From positions 67,957,001 to 68,021,000 of the forward strand of contig CM060842.1 in assembly GCA_030762175.1 (NCBI GenBank): a DNA stretch of 64,000 bases. Reading direction: 5' to 3'. Below the pieces are notes generated by a model. That model made no database searches. It had not been told where the DNA came from and saw only the letters and a list, made by a program, of their open reading frames with translations. Positions 47,818 through 59,624 of the stretch are shown one piece after another (positions within the stretch are counted from its first letter, which is position 1; each line of letters opens with the position of its first letter). Source of the stretch: Metallyticus violacea (Eukaryota > Arthropoda > Insecta > Mantodea > Metallyticidae). The translations under genes and the position numbers were made by a program.

Positions 47818-47936
47818 TATTTTATATATATATAAAACATATAATAACATATAATTTGCACGATATATATATAATATAAAAGAAAAATAAGGTAACACTA
47901 TTAAAATGTAATAAATTAACAGTAATTATAATAATG

Positions 47937-48050
47937 GAAAAGGATAAAACACTAAGAAAAAGTCACACTTGAGATCGCTGTAGAAGGACTCCACGAGTCC
48001 GAAATATAGCGATCTCAAGTGTGACTTTTTTTTAGTGTTTTATCCTTTTC
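47937..48050. repeat. near-perfect palindrome with inner stem
   Basis: The 46-bp arms 47937-47982 and 48005-48050 are inverted copies differing at two positions (44 of 46 match). The arm contains CACACTTGAGATCGCT. The 22-bp spacer holds its own hairpin, GGACTC-CAC-GAGTCC (47986-48000), followed by GAAA. An RNA or single strand would form a long two-level stem-loop. It sits right at the left edge of duplication copy 2. No coding potential is visible. It may be a small foldback or MITE-like element, or a recent inverted duplication. Confidence 0.93.
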
Positions 48051-48055
48051 TACTA

Positions 48056-48320
48056 TATATATTCTTTATCCACTTCTCCTCTAATTGCTGCTATTCAGGA
48101 AATGTAAATGTATCCACACACTGCCAAAACTAAGATATACAAGAGCAATGCATGTTATAATAACACTTTCTATTAAAGATGTTCCTAGTGTGGTTTCACT
48201 AAATCAATATTGACTAAATAAAAAACGAAAGAAATGAGACGGTACTGTTGATTTACTTCCAACCATAAACCACTGTAATAAACCAGGTAATTGCAATGAA
48301 CCAAATTAACAATGCCATGT
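48056..48320 (+). repeat. diverged direct duplication, copy 2
   Basis: Partner of 47205-47465. Similarity begins immediately after the palindrome and fades near 48320. A possible further stretch of weak similarity lies beyond if about 90 bp are deleted in this copy. Confidence 0.75.
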
Positions 48321-49025
48321 CATTTTCCACCATTTTGTCTACTCTCGATACGTACATTGGGGTCTAGTAAATGCAGTTGGTCTTGACTTTCTCTACGAGG
48401 CTGAAATAAAACAATTTGATATTCTACTACTGTATATTTATTTACCTTACATTTTAATTTATCTTCACTTATAACTCATAATTAGGGATAGAAGTTCGGT
48501 CACCGAACATATAATGTTAATATGCCGTGTGTTATACACAAGTCATAGTTCCTTCCATGTAACGTCTTTCATTTTCTATACAAAAAGGCAGGTATACCAA
48601 TACAGTAAACAACTGAAGGCATCCTACAGTCAGCGTTTCTTGATCGTGTGGTCGCATCTAGGCAATGTTTTAGTGTCCAGATTTCATTCCCTGCTCGTAG
48701 TTTTTCTCCGAAAGAAATCTAGGAACATTCTAACTCTTGTTATTGCTATTTACAACGAGAAATTGAATATTTCAAGTATGTAAGCCATAAATGGGTATAC
48801 AGTTTAATATTTATGGAGATGTGTTTTAAAACAAGGCATAGCAAATTAATAAATATTGCCTTATTTAACAATTTAAATGAAACGAACTATTATTATTCCT
48901 AATATTAACATTTATAAACTTCGTTAATATATAGAAATATTTCTTCCCTAAGTGCATTTATTTATGCTCAAAACTATATTTTCTGTATTAACGGATGTTT
49001 AATATTCCAAAGTATGATTAAAGAC
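48321..49025. other. AT-rich noncoding DNA
   Basis: Nothing is recognised. Confidence 0.55.
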
Positions 49026-49376
49026 TAAGGGCCATGTGCACCATTCTCGATCAAATCCGAGCTGATCGAGGGTAACTAAAACGTGATTTAATTTTGACCG
49101 CGGTGAAATTGTGGTTGCAGTACATCATAGTTAATTCTCGTTCAACGAACCTCCATCAGCTGATCGGGCGCTAGGTTGCTACGATCACGATTCTACAATA
49201 ATTACTTAGTTAAAAGCATCTAATTCTATAGCCAAAGAGGTTGTATCTCCTTGTCTACATCGCTTTGTGTTTGTTTTGGTATGATTACCGTATTTCGGTA
49301 AATGAAAATGGAAAACAAATAAAGGTCTGAAATGAGTAATCGGAAGCTTTCACGGCCGGAGAAAGGTCTGAAAAAT

Positions 49377-49541
49377 TTTCTCAGCATGAAATAGACATTA
49401 TGTTAAAACTAGCTATCTCATACTCCAATAAACTGGAAAACAAAAAGAATGATTCGTGTTCTTTAAAGGAAATGGAGACGTGGAATGATTTAGCCATGCA
49501 TTTCAACATTACATCAGACGAGTTCAAACCAAATAAATAAA
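49377..49541 (+). pseudogene. Harbinger Myb/SANT-like DNA-binding protein fragment
   Basis: An open run of about 54 codons encodes FSQHEIDIMLKLAISYSNKL, then ENKKNDSCSLKEMETWNDLA and a final MHFN. This is the layout of the first two helices of Myb/SANT-like domains of Harbinger accessory proteins: an acidic and hydrophobic helix, ENKK linker, and a W-x-x-[IL]-A motif. The expected third helix is missing and a stop follows. In intact elements this protein carries the nuclease to the nucleus and the element ends. Confidence 0.7.
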
Positions 49542-49622
49542 TAAGTAAATAAAAAAATAAATAGGTATTTTTAAAACAGTTTTAGTTGTGAAGCTTAAAA
49601 TTCTATTCATGGGTGATGGCGG

Positions 49623-49841
49623 TTAGTAGGAAACTAACTCGGTCATTTCATTTACTAGGCACCACACTGTTTCCTTTGAAATCCGGAATCTTTCTTCAAT
49701 TGTCCTGTCCTCATACTCTTCAAAAGTGTCAACTCTTTCCAAAATAATGAGATTTTGACGATTTAAGTAATTCAGGTTTATTATCTGGCCCTCAATACTT
49801 TCAATAAAATCGAAACGGCAACCATTTTGTGTAAAAATCAT
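49623..49841 (-). pseudogene. Harbinger nuclease (HARBI1-like) N-terminal fragment
   Basis: The 72-codon minus-strand frame contains RVDTFEEYEDRTIEERFRIS then KETVWCLVNEM. It matches the conserved start of HARBI1-like nucleases, where a YxDxxFRERFRLSKxTV-type segment precedes the DDE core. The core itself is absent, so the fragment has no catalytic residues. The frame stops 80 bp short of the convergent Myb fragment. Confidence 0.75.
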
Positions 49842-49952
49842 TCATTCAGCACCCGCGGCCAAAACTTACCATAATCAATACCTCGTTTAACTTCCATCAT
49901 TGTCGATGCAACGAAAAATCGCATTATAATAGGATGGTGCATATGGTCATAA

Positions 49953-52900
49953 ATGATTCAGATTTGGTGTCTCCAGGAACACGAAAGAAACTTCTTTATC
50001 GAACTAATTTCCCCAGAGTTCTAACCAAATGTGAAGTTTAGGTCATTTCCTTTTTCTTGTAGTTGGATCTGAAAGTAAGGATAGTTCACAAGGTTCATCC
50101 TTAGAGAGAGCTTTTGTAATTCTCAGAGCAAGTTTTTCTTTACCTGTTATTGCACAGAACCGTATGCATTGCTTCAGTCCACTCTCGTCCGTTATTGCAG
50201 CCTAACTTTGGTTTATAAGCGTGACTACCCAATTCTCTAGGGCCGCTATGTTTTATCAGCTTGTGTACGAGCTCCAATTCTGTACTTTGCGTATACTTTA
50301 CGGGCTTGTTTCATTCGACGTCACTTGTTATGTATTCCCTGCTCACACCTCCATAAACTGAAGTGCGAGCTTGTGGAAACAGCTTGTGCAAATTTCCATG
50401 CCACACGCGACATGCCTGTCACTCCGCCAGAAGCGAAAAGCGTAACATTTTGGGACCTCAATAAAAATGCAAAATCTACCTGAATTCTTTTCATTCCCTC
50501 CGCACAGCGTACAGTCCTATCTCAGATATTTTAAATATATAAGATCTCAATACTTTGTGAAATAGAAAATTATTGTTCAAGATCATGATTTGAATGCTGG
50601 AAGATTTCGGACTACGGGATTTAGCAAATGTCAATAACGCAGAATAATATAGAACTATGAACAAATAAATTCTACTTAGGAATTTACTACGAAGCTAAAT
50701 AAACTCGTTTTATAAACTTTGAAAAAAAAATCTCAAACATGACTCTGCCATTCACATCAAAGCAAAATTCAAACTGTATATGCAGTTATAAATCGAAAAA
50801 AATAATATATCAAAAGTGAGAGAGATTGTGCCCAAAGTTTACTATCAGTATAAGATGAATAAAATATTATTGAATTAAATAAATATGTTGCACTTAATAA
50901 TGATTATTTAATGTACAAACGTTCTTTGTTAAATTTAACCTTGGAAGAAATGTATTTTCCAACTCGATCGCCAAGAAAGGTAATCAATTTTCGTATCTTC
51001 TACACACTTTGTTCAAGTTGTTAATGCAAGACATGATTTTGAGAACTCTGTAAAAGAAGACGAGGAAAAACAACAACGACCAGCGTAAAGGGTTATTGTG
51101 TATTCTGGAGGTGAATATGGAGGTAGATTTGAACTTTAGAAAAACCTCCAGACCTCAGGCGAGATTTAAGCTAAGCTGATCGACGTGGGAGGGTAGGATT
51201 AAACCTTTGATAACACCCTTCTCTAGACCACTACACTTGCTAACAAACACAAAAGACTTTGTTCTACTTCCTTTTATTTTCTTCAACGTATCCTTTTCTT
51301 GTTAGTAGAATTAAACCAATGTTGCCACATCACTCTTTTCTTTTCTTTTTAATTCTTAAATCACATAGATCTCTTAACTTCTGTTAATATTTATCTGCTT
51401 TTTATTGTTGAATAACCTGAAAAAACAATGCAAACAAAAGTATTACACTTACTGGCATCTGCTGTTCTGATGGGGCTGTCATTAGCTTCCAGGAGTTTGA
51501 AAGAATAATAGAGAGGCTCTTGATTGAAAATATGTACAGAATATTTCGTTTTCTACTTAAATGCATTATATTACACGGGACAAGCCTTGATGTCCTTTTT
51601 CCTGAAATTATACTCATTCAGCGGTTTGTCTATGTTACGTTGATATTTTTCTGAGCGAACTGTGATGCATCATATATCATAATAGGACTGTTAGGAATCC
51701 GGAATCTCTTTCATTGCTAGTAGAGATCGCGCGCGGAATTAAGATATCCTGAGGCATTTTTAATAATACAGGAAATAGTTTCTACCCAAAATTTAATGTG
51801 CGAAAGTAACAATGATAACGTTGCAGAATTACCAGATATCTCTTAGTAGGTGTTTCTGTTTACATGAAAGTGGTAACAGTACACAATTGGAAGGGGAAGG
51901 TTTGTATCGAGTTTGATTTTGAATTCTTAGGTCATACTTTTCAGTAAAAACATTTGAAGGATTTAGAGCCAAAATTTAACAATTACTGAATAAACATTTT
52001 ATATTGCAGCTTGATATTTTTTCTATAAGACATGCTTTATGCTATTTGTGACTTAACAAATTCATTGTATGTAAAATGCTATCATAGGACGAAAATTTGG
52101 AAAAACATGATACATCAACATTTACTAGGTTTATGGCATATGACATAAAAAATCTAGCCTTGAGACGTACAAAAAACCTTGTTATATCTCGCAGTATACA
52201 TGAAGACAAACAATTTTCTCATGGGTGAGACTATCTTCATGATTGGCTAAGGAAGGACGATCATGTCTCACAAGACACTTAAAACATACATTTCTCAGAG
52301 GGAGCACAGAAAAATGCCTTCACATTTTATAAAGCGTTTAAAGGCAACAAATATAACTATTCACCATACTGGGAACAACTTCAATGAAGCTATTCAAAAT
52401 GTTACAATAATTGTTTATATAACAAGCTAATGGATGGAGCAATAAAACTGCGATCCTCAATGTTTCAAATAAGAGTAATGACAAGTGGTACTTAAAAACG
52501 ATATAGTAAACCGAAAAACAATATTGACGGTCACGGGTGTGAGTACAACAACTAAAATCTTAATTAGAAAATTTATCTGAAAATCAATGATCATGTTCTA
52601 CCTACCTATTTCTCATCAATTTTTAAATATGGAAACATTACAGTTATTCCGATATGAGGTACTTTGATATTTGTAAAATTCAAATAATATGCACGTAATT
52701 TTAACCATTAGTTTTCATAACAACTGCTATAGATAAGTTAATACATTTAAATGATTATGGCTCTAATTTGAAATGAAAAAAGGTATTTTTTTTAGACTTT
52801 CATGGCTGGAATTGTTATTAAAATTCATTATTACTGGTCTGTTTTCCGCGACCGTTGGTTTATATGAAATTTAGAAGCTAAAGCTTTCTCTGGCTTCTGC

Positions 52901-54564
52901 GGTCATCATTGTCAATGGATCGACTGAAAGTGAGATAACTCGCTAATTAGCAATTTTAATCCTGTAAAACTTCGCTTTTATGTTAATATATGTTTTATCT
53001 GAAAACAACAATTACTTTATTCCTTTACCATTTTATTTCTATAAACATCTGGATTAGTCTCATATGCTTTTCAACCTTATAATTCTTTCTTTATGTCATC
53101 AAAAAAGTCACCGCAAGTTGTATGAGGTAGTTTTCGAGTAGTCTAATGTTTTCAAGTATATTTTAAGACCAAGTTTAAATTTCCTATCTAATGCTGTTAC
53201 AATTGCTTTCACATCCTTATTTCCTTAATATCAACATTAAAAATTTAGCAAATCTTTAGTGCAGTACATTCATTAACTTTTTAATGTATTAACATGGGAG
53301 TATTTTAAACTATCCAGTTCCGTACTGAATGGCAATCCTGTGTGAAATGTTAATGTCGATGAGATATGAAGTCCAAAGTTGATAATTTTTGGTAATGTAT
53401 ATTTGCAAATGTAACTTTTTACGTAATTGTGAATGTTAAGCCTTAGCTTTATTCATAATAAATAAATAAACAAACAATTAGATATTAATGAATCCGGGCA
53501 TACATATGGTAGAAGGCAGAAACTAAAAAAAAACGTAATTTGAAATAATTACGAGATTTAATGACAACATACTTTGCAAACAAGCCTGATGAGAAGACTT
53601 TTAGTAAAGCTATTCATTCTAGCGCCGAACAGCCATAACTCTCCCACATAAACAATGCAAGAGGAGAAATTACTAAAAGGGAAAAGAAAATTACCCAAAT
53701 GAGGGGATAAAGACACACAAGACGAATGGGGAAGTCGCAATGTTCAATAAACGTTTTTAAATGACAACAGTCTAGTAGCAGAAAGAAGAAAAATTAGATG
53801 CAGAAGGGTAAACAAGTTATGAACAGTATGGGAGAAAAGAAAACAAGAAGGAAAAAGGAAATGGTTCAGATAGGCCATAGCTTCCAGATATCTGATGCAC
53901 ATAAAAGTGGTACAAATAATAAAACCATCTTATACAGCCCAGTCTGGTTCGAGTTTTTTGCCAAAGGGACTGTCCTAGATGCCAGGTCAAAGGAAACAGG
54001 ATACCGCATGACCATTGAAGCAAATCCAAAATTGCTTCAATAATTATTATTGTTATCATGTACGACCCTACGTCTGGTTTCATATTACAAAATTAGAGAA
54101 GGTAACAGGTTTACAGCCTCATTAAAATGATGGCTATCTAGAACCTGTTTACGTAACGCACATCATTAGCAAGCGTGTTAGTTCAGTGTTGCCGAAATGT
54201 TTTCATTAGAAACGTACAGTTAGTAGAAAGTCGAGAAAGAAATATCATAAAGAAAGTAAACATAACTTTGTTAAACATTGCCCTAACCATTATCTGGAAC
54301 TTACTGTGATTAACAAAGTAGCTGCGGCATTAGACATTTGTTGAATTAGTTATAGAGTTTGTTAGAAGGTATAAATGCCCCTTCATAAAATATTATTTAA
54401 TTTCACTTCGATTTGTAATGTTCTAGAGGAATGCTATGTCAGTCAAACTAGCGAACATGAAACGGGTATTTTAGCTTGTATTCTTTTTCTCAAAAAGTAG
54501 CAATAGTGGTAGGTGTATAGGTATTGTTATAAAATTCTATATACATATTACGTATATATTTTTA
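49953..54564. other. long AT-rich noncoding stretch
   Basis: At 49953-50520 the base composition is a little less AT-rich, possibly more transposon debris, but no motif is readable. From 50520 on I see only AT-rich DNA. Frames at 51402-51617, 53558-53740 and 53798-54083 have no known motif. Confidence 0.5.
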
Positions 54565-55381
54565 TCAGCATGCCAATTAGTCTCTAATTGCTTTATAATA
54601 TTTCCCTGAAATAGCTTTTTTTCTCAGACTGGGATACATTTGGGTAGATTACGTGCCTATTGCTCATCCCCTCCACAAAATGGGTAGAGTCTGCTACTAG
54701 AATTATCCGTTATTTTTTAGCCTTCCAACCTCCAGTCTAAATCAGGCCATTCCTGATCTTGCCTTTCTCTCTAGAACGAGCATGTGCCTCTTTACCTCAG
54801 GTTAATTTTATTAGATAGGCTCAAGGAGACTTTCGTGTTACACTCTGCCTGCATTTTCTGCCTGCTAATATCCTTTAGCCTTGCTCTAACCTTTTTCCAC
54901 AAATTTGTATTATTTTCATTATCTCGTGGCCATGTTGAATCAAACCAATTCCTCTAAATCCTCTTTCCACCACTGCATCCCAAAATGTTGGAGTTATATT
55001 TTGCCTCTGTTGTCTATAATATTTGGTACGAAGCGTGGATTGGTTTCACTGTCCTTGTTTTACTATGAACCACATCTTCATAGAAACTCAACTATACCTC
55101 ATGATCCCACAGTTTGACATTCCTTTGTAGTGCCCAAAAATCCTTTTCCAAAAATCGACTTGATTTTATTTACATGTTCAGCTTTCCATCATCCACATAT
55201 TTCACTTCTATAAGCAGAATAGACTTAATCACAGCATTGTACACTCTCTAGTGTATCTGCTGGTATATCTAGAACGCGAGTCAGAACACGTAGTAACTCA
55301 TTTAGTTGACCTCGTGCTTTATAATTAATAATAAATAAGTGCTTATTCCATTTCCCACTCATATTAAAGCTACTCCCAAAT

Positions 55382-55414
<33 letters not shown>

Positions 55415-55455
55415 TATTTCTTGTCCACCGGAGTACCATTTTTCATCCCTGCCAT
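54565..55455 (-). pseudogene. LINE C-terminal remnant
   Basis: Minus-strand reading gives, in order, LFIINYKARGQLNELLRVL (about 55270-55330), the thumb-like segment found after the polymerase motifs in insect non-LTR retrotransposons. IPADTLESVQ follows, then a piece like EHVNKIKSIFGKGFLGTT (about 55130-55185), and a distal MAWFRLEVGRLK-like block (about 54700-54735). That order fits the end of a LINE ORF2. Frames are broken. The polymerase core is absent and a 30-base T tract interrupts the frame. Confidence 0.6.
55384..55413 (+). repeat. 30-base poly-T tract
   Basis: Thirty uninterrupted T, which reads as poly-Lys on the minus strand inside the LINE-like region. It could mark the A tail of a retroposed sequence in minus orientation, or an expanded A tract. 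Confidence 0.97.
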
Positions 55456-58444
55456 GCGTAGCAGTAAAGTAAATAGCCAGTATGTACTAAATAAAAAGTA
55501 ATTAATAAGTTTTACAGAGTATCCAGTAATTCATCCACATGGGCCACTTCTTGCAATTCCTTGGTAAAAGAAGAGAGGAAAATATTAGTAGATAATGTTT
55601 AATTGCACAATTTGGCATAAAGCAGAATGTCTTAGTGGTAAAAATTATTACATATTATCTGAGTGATGTTGTTATAGCTGAGCTGTAGTGAAACGCTTTC
55701 AGTTTCACGGTGTCCTTGAACGGAACTTTTGAAAAAATAATCTAATCATAAGTTATTAAATGCCCTATAATGTGCTACTTTAAGCGTTCTTTACAGACCT
55801 CAATGTAGCTATTAACAGTCTTCAAAATGAGAGATCTCCATGTGATAAAATAAATGAAACAAACGAACACTTTAGCAAAGAATACCATTCTTGCACTGTT
55901 TAATTAACTTTAGTAAATGCACTAATCTCTCAACAATGGAAAAACGCAATAATAAAAAGAAAAAGTATTCAGACTGAAATACTATAATAAGAAGATTAAA
56001 CTGCGTTTTTAAATATGGACGAATCATGTCAAGAATAATACATTTTATTTTGGGCATCGATGCATTGTAAGAAACAGTTTTATGAATTGTAAATATCACG
56101 ACTGTAGAAACTCACTTCCCTAAGAACATGTTCAAGTGTTTTGATAAAATATAATTGCTTTCATTTTCGGCCTTTGACTAGAGCGCGCCTTAAATTAGAG
56201 GTTATATTTTACACTCTTGTGATTACAGTAGACGAAATATGAAACCGTGTTATATGATGCATTTGTAACAAAATGATGCCCAGGAAAATTAAATTGGACA
56301 CCCCTGGTTAGTCAATTAGCTGGATAGAGAATTATTAAGACTTTTTTAAAAAATCGAAGCAATTTAAAATCATTTGCTTGGTATAAACTATTTACTTTCG
56401 TAGAATTTGACGAGTAAACAAACGGGGCGCGCTAAAAATCGTGATAATGTTTAAAGGCTGGAATGCGGGAAAGTCAATTGTACTGGTTACATTTAAGAAA
56501 AGATGTTTTATGATAAAATAATGCATTTTTTCTGAAGTCGTAAGAAATATAGAAAAAAGATATGCTCCTTCATGTCAGTGTTTTTCCTCATTATTTTCTC
56601 CCTATTCTGTGTTCTGAATATCTGAAACTTATTCATTTTCAGCGCGAATACCATTATTTTGTTTGAAACGATTGCTCTACTTGTGCTCAAAGTTGTAGTT
56701 TTAGTTCAAAATGTATCTAAAAATGCGGCACACTGTAAAAATTATTATAAAAACTTCTGTCATCCTGCACTTTCAAATAACTTTAAAATCTATTAGTGCC
56801 TTTTTGGTTTGTGAAATAGAAAGTGCTACGTAAATGTTTGCTCAGAGTCGATCACAGCTCGTGCATTATTTATACGAATGTAATTCTATAAACTATTCTT
56901 TTATGTGGTTGAGTTATGGTCTGTGATCAGATTCACCTTGTAAACAAAGTGTTTTGTTAATATTCATTGCAAATAAGCTTTGGAACCGCTAACAACCTCT
57001 GTATTGTTTGCACAGCGATTTACATACCGCATGCAATTACAGAGCACGACGATGAAAACATTGTCTATATAATATACGTTGACCAAATAATGTCGCTTTG
57101 TAGTTGGCGCACGACAGTCTGTAAAAACATCGCGCAGAAAGGTTTATAATTTGTAAACTGAAATGCCTTTGTACAAACGATGGACGCCGGGTGGCATTCG
57201 CGTGGTTTCATATGATTAAGCAAATATTGTGTGCAATTAAAAGACCAATACTTTGACACAGGTAAACATTATTAAGCTTATGTCTATCAGTTAATGCCAC
57301 GCATATCCTGTGTATTTCGCTCCAAAACGATTTCAATCGAATTTTAATAAAGGCCGGCATGTAGAAAATTATTTATTTCATTGCCAGTCTTTGACGCAAT
57401 TTCCATTTTGACTGCTGTGAAATGAATTGAAATCTATGATGCGTTTAATACTTTCGAAGCGAATGCATTGAAGGATGCATAACTTTACGAGAAAAATGAA
57501 AATACTCCTAACGTTGGTTGTAGTTGGAAAGTTAGCATTTATGAGTGACAAGGTAAAACTCCCAAATATTGCAGTTTTCAAGAATGTTACTTCAAATTTT
57601 ATCACAGTCTACTCTACCAATATAATACATATGGTCAAATTTCCATTATGGTGTCTCTAATGCGTTTTAAATATTCCACACAAAGCAGAAATTATGTTAA
57701 CGAATAAAAATATTAACACATTTCTTTGATTTTGAAAAACAAATTGCCATACAGATTTGTTTGTACTTTTCTGATTGCCTCACAAAAAATCCCCAAATTT
57801 GATAACACTAATTGTGTTGCATTTTTATCATTGAAAAAATAGTTATTGTATATAATGATCAATATAAAAAATTCTAAAAATGACACTATTTTGTTTCTCA
57901 TATTTGATTACATGTTGAAATCCTGAATAAACTGAACAAAAGCTCCATAGTGTGGAGCATTTTGAATGAAAAAAAGGCATTTTAAAACGTAACTTAAATA
58001 TTTTCACAAAATTTATACGCCTGGACATTCAAAAGCCTTTCATGTGAAAAACCGATACATATTGTGAAAGTAGAAGTTTTCAGCTTTTAATGTTTTGACC
58101 GGATTTCACGTGGTTTTGCGTCTCGGACGAGGTCAACTCCTCTACTAATTCACGGCCACCTACCTAACTACTCTTGAACTTCCTCACCAGTCTACGATAG
58201 TTCGCGAAGACTGTAGAGCAATGTATTTTTTGTGTAAATGTTATTATAAACACGAATCAGATGTTCGGAAGTTCGGAAGTTTCCTGGGTAATTGCCTCGT
58301 TTCAGAACTGCAGTTTGAACAGAATACAAATTAGATGAAATTGGCGCAAATCTTGAACGTTCGCCAACAAAATCAATACCGTAAATAGTAAAATTTGGAT
58401 TTCAATGTCTTTGTACATATAAATACAAAATTGTTAAAACTCAA
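55456..58444. other. AT-rich noncoding DNA
   Basis: Nothing is recognised. A less AT-rich stretch at 58090-58210 may be the outer part of the transposon whose transposase remnant follows. Confidence 0.5.
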
Positions 58445-58446
58445 AC

Positions 58447-59115
58447 CTTGCAAATACGATACATGTGTACATGTGCCCATTGTCTACGAGGTGATCCCGT
58501 AACATGTGTGCGCTATTGTGAATGGTTTCTTTCATCAGTGACTGAACAGTTAATCGACCCACAGCTTGTGTTATTATCAGACGAAGCGTGGTTGCACCAA
58601 AATGTTCGCGTTAATACTCACAACACACTCTATTGGTGTTCTGAAAATCCAGATTGTACATAAGAAATCTCTCTTTATTATAGGAAAATTGGGTGTTTTG
58701 TATGTGAATAGCTCAAGACTCATTATCGTTCGGGTTTTTAGGAGCATACAAAAAATTGAGAGAGGTAGAAAATTACATTCTTATACCATTTTTAATGGGC
58801 TGATAAAAGAGGAGAAATCTCATGGGTAGTTTCAACAATATTTCACCACTGCTCAAGTAACATAGGAATCAATGAATAAAATCAGGGAAATGTTTGAAGA
58901 TAAAGCGATTAATGCAGATGTAGATTCTCTCGCTGCTCAGTTCTGATTTTTATCTATGGGGTAGCCTGAAGGATAAAGTGCACAAAACAAATCCCCATAC
59001 ATTGAAAGAACTCAAGGAAAACATAACGAAATGAAATCCGAAATATTAAGTGGTGGTCGAACTAAATCGTGTCAATCGGAATGTGTTTACTCGGTACAAT
59101 GCCTGCTTAGCTTAG
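58447..59115 (+). pseudogene. DDE_3-type transposase remnant (DUF4817 family)
   Basis: The first 70 codons are open and read VRYCEWFLSSVTEQLIDP, then LVLLSDEAWLHQNVRVNT and LYWCSENP. This is the segment around the DEAW catalytic motif in insect DUF4817/DDE_3 transposases. After frameshifts come pieces like IREMFEDKAINADVDS (about 58880-58930), FYLWG plus LKDKVHKTNPHTLKEL (about 58945-59015) and NRNVFTRYNACLA-like sequence (about 59070-59115), the usual ending. The N-terminal DUF4817 part is not found upstream. Several stops and a lost FQQDGATAH block make it inactive. Confidence 0.85.
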
Positions 59116-59313
59116 GTGGGAAGACATTATTAGCATTTTCTTTAAGATAAGATTTTATACATAGTTTTAAGGATCGAAGGCCTGGCCGGCTGTGACATGT
59201 TCAACTGCCGAAACGCGAAATCCAGTGTGAGCGGTAAGAATATATTCTGGAAGACTTGGTATTTCCATAAAAGTTAAACAATGCATTTCGAGAACGCCAC
59301 CTCTACATAATCA

Positions 59314-59612
59314 TAGTCGGTTCTAGTGGTGTAGGGGTTACCATACTTGCCTCCTAAACCCAAGATCTCGGGTTCGAACCCGGCCAGGACCGATAGATTT
59401 TTTTCGGGCGTAAAAATCCTAAGTATGGCTTCCTTCGGAAAGGAAGTAAAACTGTGGGTCCTGTGTCGTACATTTACGGAACGAAAAAGAACCTCAAGCC
59501 TGAAAGAAGAGACCTCTGAGCAAAATTTATCGGCCGTTTCACGCCCTTAGTTGAATGGGACGCTGATGACCTGAGCTGTTAAAGAGCGTCCATAAATAAA
59601 TCATTAAAAAAT
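59314..59612 (+). mobile_element. SINE family A copy 9, complete, with 12-bp target duplication
   Basis: The head reads TAGTCGGTTCTAGTGGTGTA (A box TCTAGTGGTGTAGGGG), then CCTCCTAAACCCAAGATCTC and B box GGGTTCGAACCC, then GGCCAGGACCGA. The body contains every family landmark and ends GAGCGTCCATAAATAAATCA plus an A-rich tail. A perfect direct repeat TCTACATAATCA lies at 59302-59313 and 59613-59624. This is the best reference copy of the family in the window and among the youngest. Confidence 0.96.
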
Positions 59613-59624
59613 TCTACATAATCA

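Larger units (their letters stand above)
49029..49949. mobile_element. deleted PIF/Harbinger transposon with TAA target duplication
   Basis: The left end is GGGCCATGTGCACCATTCTC from 49029. The right end on the minus strand is TGACCATATGCACCATCCTA from 49949. Both ends are flanked by TAA (49026-49028 and 49950-49952), the three-base TWA target typical of the superfamily. The interior holds the two proteins that define Harbinger: a Myb/SANT-like DNA-binding fragment (plus strand) and the N-terminus of the nuclease (minus strand), pointing toward each other. At 921 bp, with most of the nuclease missing, it is a deletion derivative. Confidence 0.85.

Noticed and set aside
47977..48010. Hammerhead-ribozyme-like core: CTGTAGA, then a stem, then GAAA
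   Set aside because: Position 6 of the conserved CUGANGA core is changed and there is an extra base before the inner stem. More importantly, the sequences before CTG and after GAAA pair with each other as the palindrome arms, which is not the hammerhead topology.
51402..51617. Exon ending at a GTAAGT-like donor on the minus strand
   Set aside because: There is no matching acceptor or GC rise, and the frame is compositionally like its AT-rich surroundings.
59314..59398. Functional tRNA gene
   Set aside because: A and B boxes and an acceptor-like stem are present, but the segment is the head of a repeated SINE and the anticodon arm is not convincing.
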